This document shows, piece by piece, positions 26,922 to 38,790 of a stretch of 64,000 nucleotides of DNA. How positions within the stretch are numbered: position 1 is the first letter of the stretch; the number at the start of each line of letters is the position of its first letter. This DNA is from Neurospora intermedia (Eukaryota > Ascomycota > Sordariomycetes > Sordariales > Sordariaceae), in assembly GCA_037102815.1 (NCBI GenBank), contig BTPP01000004.1, positions 744,001 through 808,000 on the forward strand, given 5' to 3'. Made by a program: the position numbers and the translations under genes. The notes below the pieces were generated by a model that was given only the letters and a program-made list of their open reading frames with translations, was not told where the DNA came from and ran no database searches.

Positions 26922-27030
26922 CACCCCGCCATTTCATCCAAAGTCAAACCTCAACAACATGAAGACCATTCACGCGCATACGGCAAAATGGAAGGCGGTA
27001 GAATACAACCGACTGTGCCCCGCGCGCACG
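26922..27030. promoter_or_regulatory. Bidirectional promoter blocks of copy II
   Basis: The region between genes A (start 26251) and B (start 27315) contains three CACATTCAC-type repeats (about 26872-26907). Block 1, ACACCCCGCCATTTCATCC, is at 26921-26939. Block 2, GGAAGGCGGTAGAATAC followed by GTGCCCCGCGCGCAC, is at about 26990-27029. Both blocks recur between the divergent genes of copy V and, more mutated, in other copies. A CT-dinucleotide tract (27076-27106) lies in the gene B leader. A shared promoter is inferred. Confidence 0.55.
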
Positions 27031-27314
27031 AAAAAAAATCCAGCTGAATCACGTTGATTGCGACAACTCTCCTCCCCCCATCTCTCTCTCTCTCTCTCTC
27101 TCTCTTCTTGAAACCAGCCACAACAAATCGCCAAGGAGATTTTGTCCCCCCCCGATAATTGCCTTCTACGCTCGCCGAGTTTATCGCCATTGAACTCACT
27201 CAACCGAGTCACAAGTCAACCAACTCTAAGCATCTCCGGATTTTCGCAGTGATACTCTGTGAACGTACGTATCATTATCATCACCAAAGTTTCAGATCCA
27301 TTTGACTGACATAG

Positions 27315-30300
27315 ATGCAGACGATGCCCAGCAAAAAGCCCAAGAGTGGTCGTCCTCGTGGTCGTCCTCCCAAGGACACGGCCACCCCAGCCGACAAGGG
27401 TAAACGGACCGTCAGTTTCGACATGCAGGGTCTTGAGGATGACGATGACGAGCCGGATATTACTAGCAGTCAACCGTCTTCACCCACTAATGCGCCTCCC
27501 AAACCTGTCATGCCCAAGATGTCGCGTTCTTTCACTGGCCAAGATAGTGTTCAACTTCCCACACATCAGGATCCAGTAAGTTGATCGGTCTTTTCTTTGC
27601 ATATATTGATTCTAATTTTGCCTTAGCGCCGCAACATCACCTCGCCGCACAAAGAGCAGCAGGGTAGCCGCTTCAAGAAAATGGCCAAATATGCAGAGTC
27701 GGCCGCATCTACCGACATCCTCCAAAAGGATAGCCAGCGCACTGGCACTGGCTCTGCCCCGGCAACGAACATGACATCACCTGCCCATCAACATCAACAA
27801 AGGCATGGTGGTACACAGGGTAGCAGTGTGCCCACACCCAATGTTCAATATCCTCCCACTTCTGGATATCCGCCCACTTCTGCTCCTGGATACCCTCCTC
27901 CGGGATATCCTCCTCCGGGATACCTTCCTGCTCCTGGATATCATCCTGCTCCGGTATACCCGGTTACCTCCCAAGCATTTTCGCCCAGTCCTTTCGCACC
28001 CCGGCATCCAACACCGGCTCGGCATTCAACACCTGCCCAGCATTTCTCGCCTGCCCCACCTCATAGTTATACTCCGCCTAGCCATCGCCCTGCCTCTCGG
28101 TACTCGACGCCTATACTATAACTACCTCCTCAAGTCTTTTCGCCCCATCATTAGCTTTCCCCTAGTCAAATGGTGGTAGATCCACAAGTCCTTCAACAGC
28201 AAGTTGAACAAGAGATCCAGCAACGAGTCCAGGCGCAAATGCAGTTGATGTAACGGCAAATGCAGGAACAAATGCAACAACAGGTGCAACAACAAATGCA
28301 GCAAATGTAACAGCAACTGATTCAAGCCCAGTCCGCTGCTACTACTGCTCAGACATCCCAATCGGCTATAGCTGCTCCCACTCCTACCAACACGAACCAG
28401 AAGGATCTTGAGCGCTTTCTTCGTGGTGGAAGCTTTGCCGATACGAGCGATTTTTCCCTGTCACAGAGGGGTCCTACAATGGAGCAAGTCGAGCAACAGA
28501 CTCGAAAGGCAGAAGAGGCTCGCAAAGCAGAGGAAGTGCGCAAAGCAGAGGAAGTGCGCAGGGCAGAAGAAGCTCGCAGGGCAGAAGAAGCTCGCAGGGC
28601 AGAAGAAGCTCGCAAAGCAGATGCTCGCAAAGCAGAAATGGCGCGCCAACAGAAAGTCGAACAGCTTCGTCAAGCACAACAGGCAAAGGCTCAAGCCCAA
28701 GCTCAGGCAAAGACCAGACCGCCTGTGCCTCCCTTCAGCCAGACTGGATCAACCACTGATACGTCTACTACATTTGGTCGTGGCCCATCCGATGATGCCC
28801 ATTCTGGTTTCAACCTCGAAAAGGCTTTCCAACAGCCACCCCAGCAAGACGACGATTTCAACGCCAACAACGATGATGAGGAAGATGATGATGTATTTGG
28901 TGACATTGGAGCCCCTCGTCGCCCTGGCGGTACTGCCTCTGATTCTGCATCTGGCTCTGGTGTTCTCCCAGGCGGTAGAAGATCTACCGCTCCCGCTGCC
29001 CCGGCATCTGGTGCCGCCTCTGGTGGTAGAGGTCCTGGTTCCGGTCCTGCATCTTCGACTCCCAGTGGTAGGGGTGCTGGTGCCGCATCTGGCTCTGGTG
29101 CCGCCCCCGGTGCCGCCCCTGGTGCTGAAACCCCCAGTTCAAGCGCTCGCAAACGGAAAAAGGGAAAGAGGGACGATGGCAGACCATTGCAAGAATCCTA
29201 CCCGGAATTCTTCCATAAGCCCAGCCGTGCTAGCCTGTGGAAGCTGCGTGAAGACGGTGTGCCCACCAGGCTGGATTTCGACGCGGTAGATGGTGACTAT
29301 GTTCGCCCTACTAACGAAGACGATCCTATGCGAGGTGCTGAACGCATACAGGGTGTCCAGCCGCCGCAAGACAATGCCATTGTTATCAACGAGTTGAACA
29401 AAGAGCTTCGGTGGGCCTTGTTCCTATACCACCACAATTGGTTTTCTGGCACCCTCGTTATCAATGCAGTCGATGGCATTGATACCCGTTCAAAGCGTTT
29501 CAAAGCTCTTCGAGAATATGTGCTCAAAACCCATCGCACGGAAAAGTCCAACTTTCTCAACCACACTTTGATGTCCTTTTTTCAAGACATTATTACCAAC
29601 AATTCGTTCCTTTTGGAATACGACCTCGATAATAACAATGAGCATAGGGCCCACTACCTGGAGTTGATTGAAAGCTGGATCAATAGAAGGACCTTTAACT
29701 AGATCTATACTTATATTGTAAAGTATATCGACTATGAGGCCACCTTTAGTGATCGGACCGGTCTGCTATTTTACTATATTAAGACGGAGCTGCAAGACAT
29801 GGGCCTCGTGATGCTAGACGTTATTAAATCCGAGCGCATTATGAATGAGGGCCGGCCTAGATCTAAAGAGAGAGAAACCGACGAGAATGCCCGTAAAGTT
29901 ATGCGCCAAACCTTTGCAGCCCTGCCTTTCAACGAGCGGTATGAGCAAGTCGACCGGAAATGGTTCGTTGAAATACCATTGGAGTTCGTGCCTAAGCAGG
30001 TCAAGCCAGCCAACGCGCCTAGATTGGATCGCCTGAATAGGAGCGTTGTTACGGAAGCACCACCCGCGCCCCCCAACGTTCTTCACCCCAATACTGGTAG
30101 ATGGCGTCGCCTACCACCCGAGCAGAGCCTTGAACCCCCCGGCACTCCCAGGACCCCGAGTGGTAGCTATAGTGGTGGTGGTGGTGGTGGTGGTGGTGCC
30201 CATCGCAACACCGGTCCGGGTTCTGGTAACCAGAGTCCCAGATACAGTCCGTATGGTGGCCGTCCTGATAGAGGCCGTGACAACCGTGGTGGCCGTGACG

Positions 30301-30950
30301 ATGACAGAGGTGGTGGCCGCGACAACCGGGACAGAGGTGGCCGTGACGACCGTGGCGGCGGCTATGATGACAGAGGTGGCCGTGACGACAGAGGTGGTGG
30401 CCGTGATAACCGTGGTGGCCGTGATAACCGTGGCGGCGGCTATGATGACAGAGGTGGCCGAGATATCAGGGACAACAGAGGTCACGGCGGTCATAGTGGC
30501 TACGGAGGTGATTACAACCAAGGCGAAAGCAGCAGGTACCGCGAATACACCCCTACTCATGCTTCTTCTCAATATGAGCGTCAACGTCCTGTCGGTGCCC
30601 GCGGTGCCCGCGGTGGTGGTGGCGGTGGTGGTGGCGGTGGTGGTGGCGGTGGTGGTGGCGGTGGTGGTGGCGGTGGTGGTGGTGGCGGTGGCCATCGCTT
30701 GGAGGAGGAGGACGAGGAAGATGACGAGGAAGATGATGGTCCGGTTCATCCACGGCATAGACGCAAGGGTCGCCATCATAGCGGTCATCACAGCGGTCGT
30801 CATGGTCAAGTCATGTCCCAGTCTGCCTTCGACATCACGCCTCCCATGCCCAGGCGTATGCGTATGCCCATTGCTGCGTCTTCTTCGCCGGCCACGGTCC
30901 TCCAGTCGGCTACTGCCTTAGACGAGGGTATGAAGCATTTGCACCTTTGA
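27315..30950 (+). pseudogene. Gene B, copy II, nearly intact, five in-frame stops
   Basis: Exon 1 is 27315-27575 (a second ATG at 27324 gives MPSKK as in copy IV). The intron is 27576-27626 (GTAAGT...TTAG), and exon 2 runs to the stop at 30950. Exon 1 has an AT-hook, GRPRGRPPK. Then come GYPPPGY repeats, a Gln-rich stretch, a KAEEARKAEE repeat (28500-28640), an acidic patch, Gly/Ala/Ser repeats, and the conserved core (about 29180-30040, from LQESYPEFFHKPSRASL to FVEIPLEFVPK). RGG-type GGRDDRGGG repeats and a polyglycine run (30600-30690) follow, then the C-terminal DITPPMPRRMRMP. In-frame stops lie at 28119, 28152, 28251, 28308 and 29700. Several sit where Gln or another C-starting codon is expected, so they look RIP-like in an otherwise normal sequence. 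Confidence 0.8.
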
Positions 30951-30989
30951 GCGCTGCATTGTCCCCAGTCACTTGTTACAGCCTTGTAT

Positions 30990-31610
30990 GATACCCATGT
31001 TCAATTAACAACATCATCGCATTCAGCAACAGCATCGCATTCAGCAACATCATCGCATTCAGCAGCATGATCGCAATCAGCAGCATCATCGCAATCAACA
31101 GCACGCGATTCAACGTCGCAACATCCATTCAGATACATCGCATTCAACATCGCCACAAAAAAAAAGCATAGTCATTCGTAGATAGGTAGCCAACATGTTT
31201 CTTACTGTACCCCCTTGTTCCTATCATTGTCATTGTTGTCTTGGGGCAATTGATCGTGTCGCAAGATGCGATGCCCTCAATTGAGCAGGAGCGACGGCGC
31301 ACCTTTTTCTTCAGCGCGAACGCGGGTCGGCCCACTCTCGTGCAGCACTAGTCTGTCATTCTCTGACCTGCGACCGTGACATGGGAAGGAGCACCTTCAT
31401 TGTGACTGCCATTGACATGATCTGACTTCCTGCGACTGCCTGAAATGCGACTTGGCGCTGCATGACCTCCAACGGTAGTTTTCCTCACAACGGTACATGG
31501 CGCCCAAGGACGGTAGTCTGCTGGCAACCGTCAATTGACGGTAGTGAGGCAGATGCCGTCGATTGACGGTCGTTTCACGACATGTGCTTCCCTAGGACCC
31601 CGTAGCTAAG
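30990..31610. repeat. Gene-B-side subterminal region of copy II
   Basis: At 30990-31160 there are irregular CATCGCATTCAGCA repeats. About 300 bp of unique sequence follows. Six ACGGT/ACCGT motifs lie between about 31466 and 31572, including the near-palindrome ACCGTCAATTGACGGT. The element ends GTAGCTAAG at 31610. Confidence 0.65.
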
Positions 31611-34560
31611 ATATATTAATTTATATTATATTCGAGTAAATTTAATATAGTAGTTTATATCCCAGTACTTAAAACCCTCATTTCTAATATTTATAAATAG
31701 ATAATTACTCTTAGCTATTATTACTAATACTCTAGGAATTGAATTAATTAGTAAATTGTTGCTAGGATTGGGAATATTACTATATTATATTATCGCTTCC
31801 TTCTAAGTATCCTAAATAAATAGGTTAATATAATCTTTTTCTAGCTATACTTCGAATAATACTAGCGCAATAATAGACTATCTACTATAGTAGGAAAGAT
31901 TATATCCTTTTAAATACAATAGAGGGGATAGTAATATTGACTAGCCTAGGGGGAATAGCTATAATTTTAGAGTACGGCCGTATTTAAGCCGAACTTAGGG
32001 TATTAAAAAGGCATCGAGGATTATATCGTACATATATACTACTATACCCTTATACTCTAAATGGGCTAGATTAGGCGCCCGAATTATAATAATATCGAGA
32101 GCCGGTATTAGATCGAACAAAGCTGGTCGGTTCTTACTAATACCCTATTGGGTGCAGTATGCCTTTTTATCACCTTTTTTCCGAATATTAACTTCTACTT
32201 CGTACCACATCTACAAATACTAATAATAATACCGGTTTATATCTAATAGGTAATCTATTATATCCTATTTATTAATAATATAGTCTAGTCTAATAAAATA
32301 GAAGCGATAGAATTTTAGACTAGTAGGTCCTATAGTACCCGAATTCTTATTCTACTATAGTATATTACTAGTATAATATATAGTAAATACTAAAATTAGT
32401 ATCGGCTGTCCTTGAATTTCTATTATCTAGCTTTGATTTAATAGTATTAGACAATCTATAGTATTAATTACAGCGTCGAAGTTTGTAGTATAGGGTCCGA
32501 GAACGATAGGGAAAATATTAATATTCTAGGCTCGTTTATTTCTATAGTTGTTATATAATAAACCGGTAGGACTTTAATATATCCCTATAACTAACCGCCG
32601 AATATTGCAATAAATATTAAATCTATTAATAAATATAAGGATTAGGCAATTAAGCATATTAAGACCTAGATTATTAACTCTATTCTATTATTATTCAAAT
32701 ACTTCCCGGCTATATATTTTAAATTTAAGTTATATTCGAAGGGGTAATATAAATGCTAAGGGTATAATTTTCCGGTCGAAGCCGTTTGCTTCAGCCTATA
32801 TACGTTACAAAGCTCGTCTGACTAGATATAATCCTTTTTATCTAGGATTGTCTGGAATAGTACTGTACTTGTAGAATAGCTTGCGGGGCTTCCGAGGCTT
32901 TAATATATTTGAAGTAGAAGTTTTATCGATAGGAGGGCTTAGATTATCCAAAATATTACCATCGAAATAATTAATATAGATAGATGCAAATGAGTCAGCT
33001 AGGTACTGGGGAATCTAATGTTCTTCTTCAAAACGAAGTACCAGCTCGTTTTTCCTAAATTCTATACCTTTATTAATTTATATATTAAAACCTAGACTAG
33101 CAAATTTATTATCGATATTATTAATAGTAATATATTCCTATAGAACTAGTATAATTTCCCTAGCGTAATCGATATAGTTTTTGGAATAATTCTTCCTAAT
33201 AGCCTTAATATAGCCAATGTATAATAGACGCTTAGTATTATTTAAACGATAGGTATAATTATTATTATTAAAACATTAAAAGTAAATAAAATCTAACGGG
33301 AAAATAGCCTTCCTAATATTATTAGAATTGCTAACGAAATGTATATATTCCCCTAATATCGTACGTATAGAGCTAAACTAGTATAGAGTATAGTATAATT
33401 CGGTTAGGTTATTTACTAAATAGGCTATACCTTTATATATATTATTGGCGGTATCCGAATTAAGGAAGGCCTAGAATAGGGCATACGGATCTATGAAGAA
33501 AAGTGGGTCTATAATAGTAGCTAAGTCTAACTCTAATTCAGTATCGCCTTCTAAACTATCTTACTCGTTACGTATTGCCCTACTCTTATTATTATTATTA
33601 TCTCTTTCGACTGGCCGTATCAATCTTCATCTTTTTAACTTGCAGCGGAATGCTAGTAATTCGCATATCCAATAACGGTAATCTGGATTCTATATAGCCT
33701 TTAAGTATTTGTAATTATTTCGGCATCCGCTCAACCGCTATTATTAATTTACCGTCTTGGCCGTATAACGAACCTAGTAATTAGTGTAATATAGTGTAAT
33801 TAACGCCTTTCATACGACTAATATAGGCGTATAAACCGAATCTTATATAGAAGTCTAATAATTCTATAGATTTATTATAATAATAGTAAAGGAGTATAAA
33901 CGTATTAGAAATGCCTCCTTCGATAGTAGTCCCCTAGATTCTAGATCCGGGTTCAACTACTTAGTATAGTATTTGCTTATCCATCTACCCTTCAATAGTA
34001 CTATCATCTTCGAAAAAATCCTCGTCGAATGCAATAGTCTTTAGCTCTTGTCTATCAAAATCTCGCTCAGTATATTCTATATCAAATCGTAGCTGCTCTT
34101 CGTTAAAGCTAGTTAGAAGAATTTCGTAGGGATCGATGTCGTTATTATAATTAATGTTATTAATTATTAAACGTTCTAGTCTCTCCCGTAGTATAGTATT
34201 TTGGTCGATGGCACTTATATTTAGTTAGCGATTAAGTTTAATTTAGATTATTAGTTAGATTATACTTACCCTCGTTATTCTCTTCCTCGTTCTCGTTATC
34301 TTCGTTATTACCGGGTCCAACGATTGGATTTAATATAATTGTATTATTATTATTATCGAAGAGGGGCGTAAAGCCGGTACTCTAAGATTTATAATTATAC
34401 CGGTTATTATATTGTTATAAGGGTAGTAGAATGGGATTTCGTTGTAAGGTGGGCACTCTACGACTATTATAACTAATTTGAAAAGACCTTTTATCGAAGG
34501 TTGGGGGCGCTTACCGTAGTATATTCTTAGGTATACGGGCGATTAGTATAGCCGTTGTGC
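31611..34560 (-). pseudogene. Gene A, copy III, 5' part, degraded and truncated
   Basis: Similar to gene A of copy V from exon 1 (acidic end and GTAAGT donor near 34270) through exon 2 and into exon 3. Near 32230-32380 is the region equivalent to the CxxC block. Near 31620-31760 the reverse strand reads AKSNYLFINIRN, matching ARSNSILMNTRN in exon 3 of copy V. The gene stops abruptly at 31611 where copy II begins, and the missing 3' half is not found on the other side of copy II. Many in-frame stops. Confidence 0.7.
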
Positions 34561-35238
34561 TGGACTAAATTAGTCGATAAAGGAGATAGTATAAGATAAA
34601 TGTTTGTAGAAGGGAAGTTGGTTGTAAGGGAGAGAGAGTTGAGTAGGTAGAGGTAGATTAAAGATTTTACTATTATTAGAATTACGAAGACGGATCTAGT
34701 TAATTTTATTTATCTACCTTATAACCGATTTGAAATAGTTATTTCTTCATTCTATTTCGAAGCAAGCAAACACGTACTCGTTAGGGCTAGAAACGCCGTA
34801 GTCTGACCCTGTACTGGTACTAGGTAGAGGTAAGTAATAGATTTAATTACGGTAGTTACGCATCTTGTAGAAATGATAGTTCTTTATATATAATATACTT
34901 ATTCTATTCTATACCGTCAATAATACATTATGTAGCATCCAATCCCTTGCAAGTATATACTAGTAACTACCTTCTTTATTATACGGATAATTGAATAAGT
35001 TTGGTAATGTCTTTGCATTTATATATAGATTTACTATATTTATTAATGTCATCCAGGGGTACCCGTTATATAATTGGCCGTATGCACCGTTCCCCTACTA
35101 AGACTATATTTACTACTAAAGGACCCCTGCCCTATATAGCGCTAGTCCTATACTAGACTTCCCGGCAGCGGCTCGACTTGAAGCAAACGCGCATTCACTA
35201 TCAATAATACTATTACTATTTACGGCTATTACCACACA

Positions 35239-35255
35239 AACCCCGCCATTTCATC
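35239..35255. promoter_or_regulatory. Conserved block 1 of the bidirectional promoter, copy III
   Basis: AACCCCGCCATTTCATC lies between the diverging genes A and B. It is almost unchanged although neighbouring sequence is RIP-degraded. A degraded relative of block 2 (GGCAGTAGAAACC...GCCCCACGCAC) follows at about 35311-35343. Confidence 0.5.
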
Positions 35256-35609
35256 TTATCTTTAGAATTAAAATAGCTATTTACCTAATTGCTAATATAG
35301 TAGTATAAAAGGCAGTAGAAACCAATAGTTATGCCCCACGCACAATTAGAAATATTCTACGAGTCGTCCAATTTCCTCTCCTCCTTATTCTCCGCCTTCT
35401 TCTCTTCTTTTATAACTATACAACCTATAGTTAGATTATCGCGCTATTATAGTAAGTTGAATACCTCGCAATTAATCTAAGTATTTTACAACTTTACGCG
35501 TAGGCTATTGCATTAGAGGAAGACCGCGATTAACGGCGTTTTAGATTGCAGCTACCGTAAATTTTCATCGTTATATTTTATACAACATTCTTTATTAATA
35601 GTCTATCCA

Positions 35610-38018
35610 GGTTATAAGTCCCAAAGGCCAAAGCGCTACCCGCGCTACTAGTAGAGGCCTAAATAAGAAGGCTTTAAAGCCCGCTAACCTTAATAAGTTT
35701 TTTAACCGCAACGATAATAATACTAACGAGGCCGAAGAGTCTTCGTCTTCTTCCAATAAGGAAGATAATAAAAACGAAGATAATATTAGCGATAATAACC
35801 GCCAATAGCTACAGCCACAGCCTACTCAAAGGCTTACCAATTTTACTACCCCCGCCCAACTCCAGCGTATAATTACTAGTTATCTATAAGTTCTACCCTA
35901 AATTTATTAAATAAACTACTTTATTTGGGCTAAATTTACTATATAAATTAATATCTATTTTAGCAACGTTATACTTCTTTTCCCTAAAAACTTCGTATAA
36001 CGGTTAAAAAAAGGTTTATACTTTATACTTTATCTACTACAATTATATTAACGGATCTTTTTTAAAAGGATTCTTAGAAGGGATTTAATCGCTTAAGCCT
36101 ACCTAATATAATATTAGACCGCCGTTACCCTCCGTTTAGTACTAGCAGTCTAATACCTCTACGCCCGGCTATACCCAATAATACTCCCGGTATATTTAGT
36201 AGTATAATTCCTAATACGTAAATGCCTATATCGATTCCCCCGGGCTTTCCTTAAGGATAGTTTCCCCCGCTACTATTTTAGTAATATATAGGATAGTATC
36301 CCTAATTGTTCCTTTAATAATTCTAATAAGGCTAATATTAGAGATAATATTAGGGTTAATATTAATAAGGCCTTCAAGGACAATAGAATCATTAATCCCA
36401 ATACTATAACCCTTACAATAAACGCTATAAATAGAAGGGAAAGGACAATAGTTTACGAAGTAATAAGAGTATATATTTAATAGACCTAGAGATGGCGGCT
36501 ATATTCGAAAGGGTTAATTAAGAAACGGCGGTTCGATAAAATAGGCCTCCCGTCCCCCCTTTCGAATTAACCCCTATTGGAACTAGTAATTATATATTTA
36601 CGACTATCAGCGCTGCGCCTGTCTCAACCCCCCTACCTACAATATCTACTCCTGGCCAAGGATCTATTTCAGGCACTACTACTACTCTGCCTAGCGACGC
36701 ACATTCGGGCTTTAACTTTGAATCTGGCTTTGGAATGGGTTTCCAATAGCAGTAATTCAATACCTTATAGTTTGGTCGCGATACCTCTAGTCGTGGCAAT
36801 AATTCTGGTTATGACACCTCTGGTCGTGATATATTTGGTCGTGGCAATAACTCTAGTCGTGGCAACAATTCTGGTCATGACACCTCTGGTCGTGATACAT
36901 CTGGTTGTGGCAACAATTCTAGTCGTGGTAATAATTCTGGTCATGATACCTCTGGTCGTGATACATCTGGTCGTGGCAACAACTCTGGCCGCAGCCACAC
37001 CTCTGGTTATGATACCTCTGGTCGTGATACCTCTGGTCGTGGCAACACCTCTGGTCGTGGCAACTCTGGCGACAGCTATTCACAGGAGGGCTTTCCCCAG
37101 GATTTCTAGACTGGTTGGCAAGGTTTCCAGCAGCCGCCTGGTTTCTAGTAGCCGCCTGGCTTCTAGTAACCGTATGGCTTCCTACAATAGGGCCCATATG
37201 CCCCTCAAGGTCAATGGTTCCAAGGCCCTCAAGGTTAATAGTTCCAAGCTCTATATACTCCCCAAGGCCCATATACACCGGGCCTATATGCACCACCTTA
37301 TGGCTTCCAAGGACCACAAGACCCCAATGCCCAGCAACCCGGCGGTCAGTCCGGTCAACGGGAACTAGAGACACCGAGAGGTGGCCGTAGTCGTGGCCGT
37401 GGTAGTGGTGGTGGTCGTGGTCGTGGCCGTGGTGGTCGGGGTTCTAGTTCACGGGGCAACGATAATGAATAAGACTTTGACGCCAACGAGCAACGACTGG
37501 AAGATCGATACTCCGAACATTTCCATAAACCTAGCCGCGCCATTCTACATTCGTTAAAGGATACTAGTGTACTTAGCCGTATGGAATTCGACCCAGTTGA
37601 CGGAGACGACGATACCGCCGTTGAGAACGTTATAAAATCAATGCTTAGGATAGAGCTTCCCGAAGTCATTAACTACATCTATAAAGAAATAAAGTTCTAT
37701 CTATTCGTATACTATTCGAACTAATTTGTAAGCTAGGTAGCCTTACAGTCTATCCCAAACATCGATACTCGTAAAATACAATTTAAGAACCTTCGTAACT
37801 ATACGAAAGGTACTTATAAAATTTAGAAGTCTTACTTCATTTAGGGAAAATTCTACTAATTCTTTATTACAATAGCTAAAGACTACCTAGAACTTATAGA
37901 ATTTAACTTCGAAAATAAGGATAATTAAACTATATTTACAATTATAGTAGAGCCTTATATTAATTCGGTTTTCTTCGAATAAGTCTTTTCCTATATTATA
38001 CCCTATATCGATTATTAG
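35610..38018 (+). pseudogene. Gene B, copy III, 5' part, interrupted by copy IV
   Basis: Exon 1 is of the acidic, serine-rich type (EAEESSSSSNKED), as in copy V, with no AT-hook seen. The middle (about 36760-37080) carries a copy-specific repeat reading DTSGRGNNSGH, then Gln/Pro/Gly-rich sequence and an RGRG block (37380-37450). The conserved core starts at about 37490 (LEDRYSEHFHKPSRAIL) and breaks off at 38018 after YIDYQ-equivalent sequence, where copy IV begins. The rest of the core resumes at 59559. About 900 bp of the repeat region is hardly mutated while the flanks are. Confidence 0.75.
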
Positions 38019-38578
38019 CTTAGCAGGCGGTATATAGAAACCGATATACCGTAATATTACCGTACTAGCACCGTATAAAAATCGCTACGGGACAAGTACC
38101 GTAATAGTACGGTACGTTGCCAAATTACTGTAAATTGCCAAACTACCGTAGGAATTTCCCACTACAATATGACATTTCTACATTTAGGGAAGTTGCGACA
38201 TGGCGGTCCTTCCTCAAAGTCACGAAGTCAAATGACTACATTTGCAATACGGTCGCACACTCAATTGAACATCAGCGAAAGGGACAGCGACTACATCAAA
38301 CTAACAAGTTAATAAACGATACTAAACTACCTAGAGCGATTCAATAACCGCATAACTACAACTGCAATAAAGCCGCAGTATCATCGACTAAGCGGTTAGC
38401 TGGCTAGCAAGGTGCATTGCGTCAGGGACGTGGATATACTATATAACTGTACCGTCGATTGCGATGCTGGATGCGATGCTGGATGCGATGCTGGATGCGA
38501 TGCTGGATGCGATGCTGGATGCGATGCTGGATGCGATGCTGGATGCGATGCTGGATGCGATATTACCTTTTTTGTATT
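38019..38578. mobile_element. Copy IV, left (gene-B-side) end segment
   Basis: The end reads CTTAGCAGGCGGTATATAGA at 38019. It is preceded by AG (38017-38018), matching the AG that follows the right end at 59559-59560, so a 2-bp target duplication. Six ACGGT/ACCGT motifs follow within about 135 bp. The segment is interrupted at 38578 by copy V, and copy IV resumes at 49347. Net of the insertion copy IV is 10,772 bp, within a few bases of copy V. Confidence 0.85.
38461..38556. repeat. 12-bp minisatellite, eight units
   Basis: Perfect tandem units of GCGATGCTGGAT in the subterminal region of copy IV. The unit is built from the GCGATG core that also occurs irregularly at this place in the other copies, so it looks like a local amplification. 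It yields spurious DAGC and SHPA peptide repeats on the two strands. Confidence 0.92.
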
Positions 38579-38790
38579 CTTAGCTAGCGGTATATAGAAC
38601 ACCAGATACTGTCTCGCCACGGTCAAAGGACGGTTCTTTCCTAGCAACCGTCGCACAACGGTCAATTGGATCAATTTGGGAAAGAACGGTTCTCACTAGC
38701 GCTACGGTTGCGTGACAGACAACGGTTGAGTCCCGAAGTCTCAAATGAACCGTTCATAGACGGTAACTACGACGCAGATCAGATTACAAC
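38579..38790. repeat. Gene-B-side end of copy V with ACGGT array
   Basis: Nine ACGGT/ACCGT motifs in both orientations within about 190 bp of the terminal CTTAGCT. Candidate binding sites for an element-encoded protein. The interval from here to 39408 holds no gene. It contains a CATCGCTCCTCCGACTT-type direct repeat at about 38969-39110. Confidence 0.65.

Larger units (their letters stand above)
20287..31610. mobile_element. Two-gene DNA transposon copy II (full length, 11,324 bp, partly mutated)
   Basis: The left end reads CTTAGCTGTGG and the reverse of the right end reads CTTAGCTACGG. Gene A runs leftwards from 26251 and gene B rightwards from 27315. Both subterminal regions carry ACGGT motifs and GCGATTGAATGC/CATCGCATTC repeats. 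The flanking dinucleotides are TA on the left and AT on the right, so no target duplication is seen. The flanks also do not belong to one continuous target. Mutation is patchy: 25100-25920 is heavily AT-shifted, while 25940-31610 and 20290-21200 are nearly normal. Confidence 0.85.
31611..38018. mobile_element. Two-gene DNA transposon copy III, main part (old, interrupted)
   Basis: Gene A runs leftwards and is cut at 31611 by the end of copy II. Gene B runs rightwards and is interrupted at 38018 by copy IV, continuing at 59559-60460. Neither end of copy III is preserved in the window. It is mostly heavily AT-shifted except for gene B repeat sequence at about 36750-37650. Confidence 0.75.

Noticed and set aside
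28408-29289. 293-codon forward ORF in copy II
   Set aside because: Alternative frame over the KAEE and Gly/Ala repeats. The overlapping 407-codon frame holds the conserved core.
30046-30921. 291-codon forward and 232-codon reverse ORFs over the Gly/Arg repeats of copy II gene B
   Set aside because: Shadows of the GGN-rich repeat. Only the RGG frame is conserved with copies IV and V.
20287-31610. Helitron, Starship or Polinton identity for the large element
   Set aside because: No Rep/helicase, tyrosine recombinase, polymerase B or capsid-like sequence is seen. The inverted CTTAGCT ends, short duplications and transposase motifs fit a cut-and-paste DNA transposon.
36577-37368. 263-codon forward ORF in copy III
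   Set aside because: Shadow frame of the DTSGRGNNSGH repeat of gene B. The continuation into the conserved core is in another frame.
38461-38556. Possible CRISPR-like array
   Set aside because: Head-to-tail tandem repeat without spacers, in a fungal setting. The same applies to the arrays at 20651 and 48565.
38412-38674. ORFs with DAGC and SHPA peptide repeats
   Set aside because: Artefact of the 12-bp tandem repeat in the subterminal region of copy IV.
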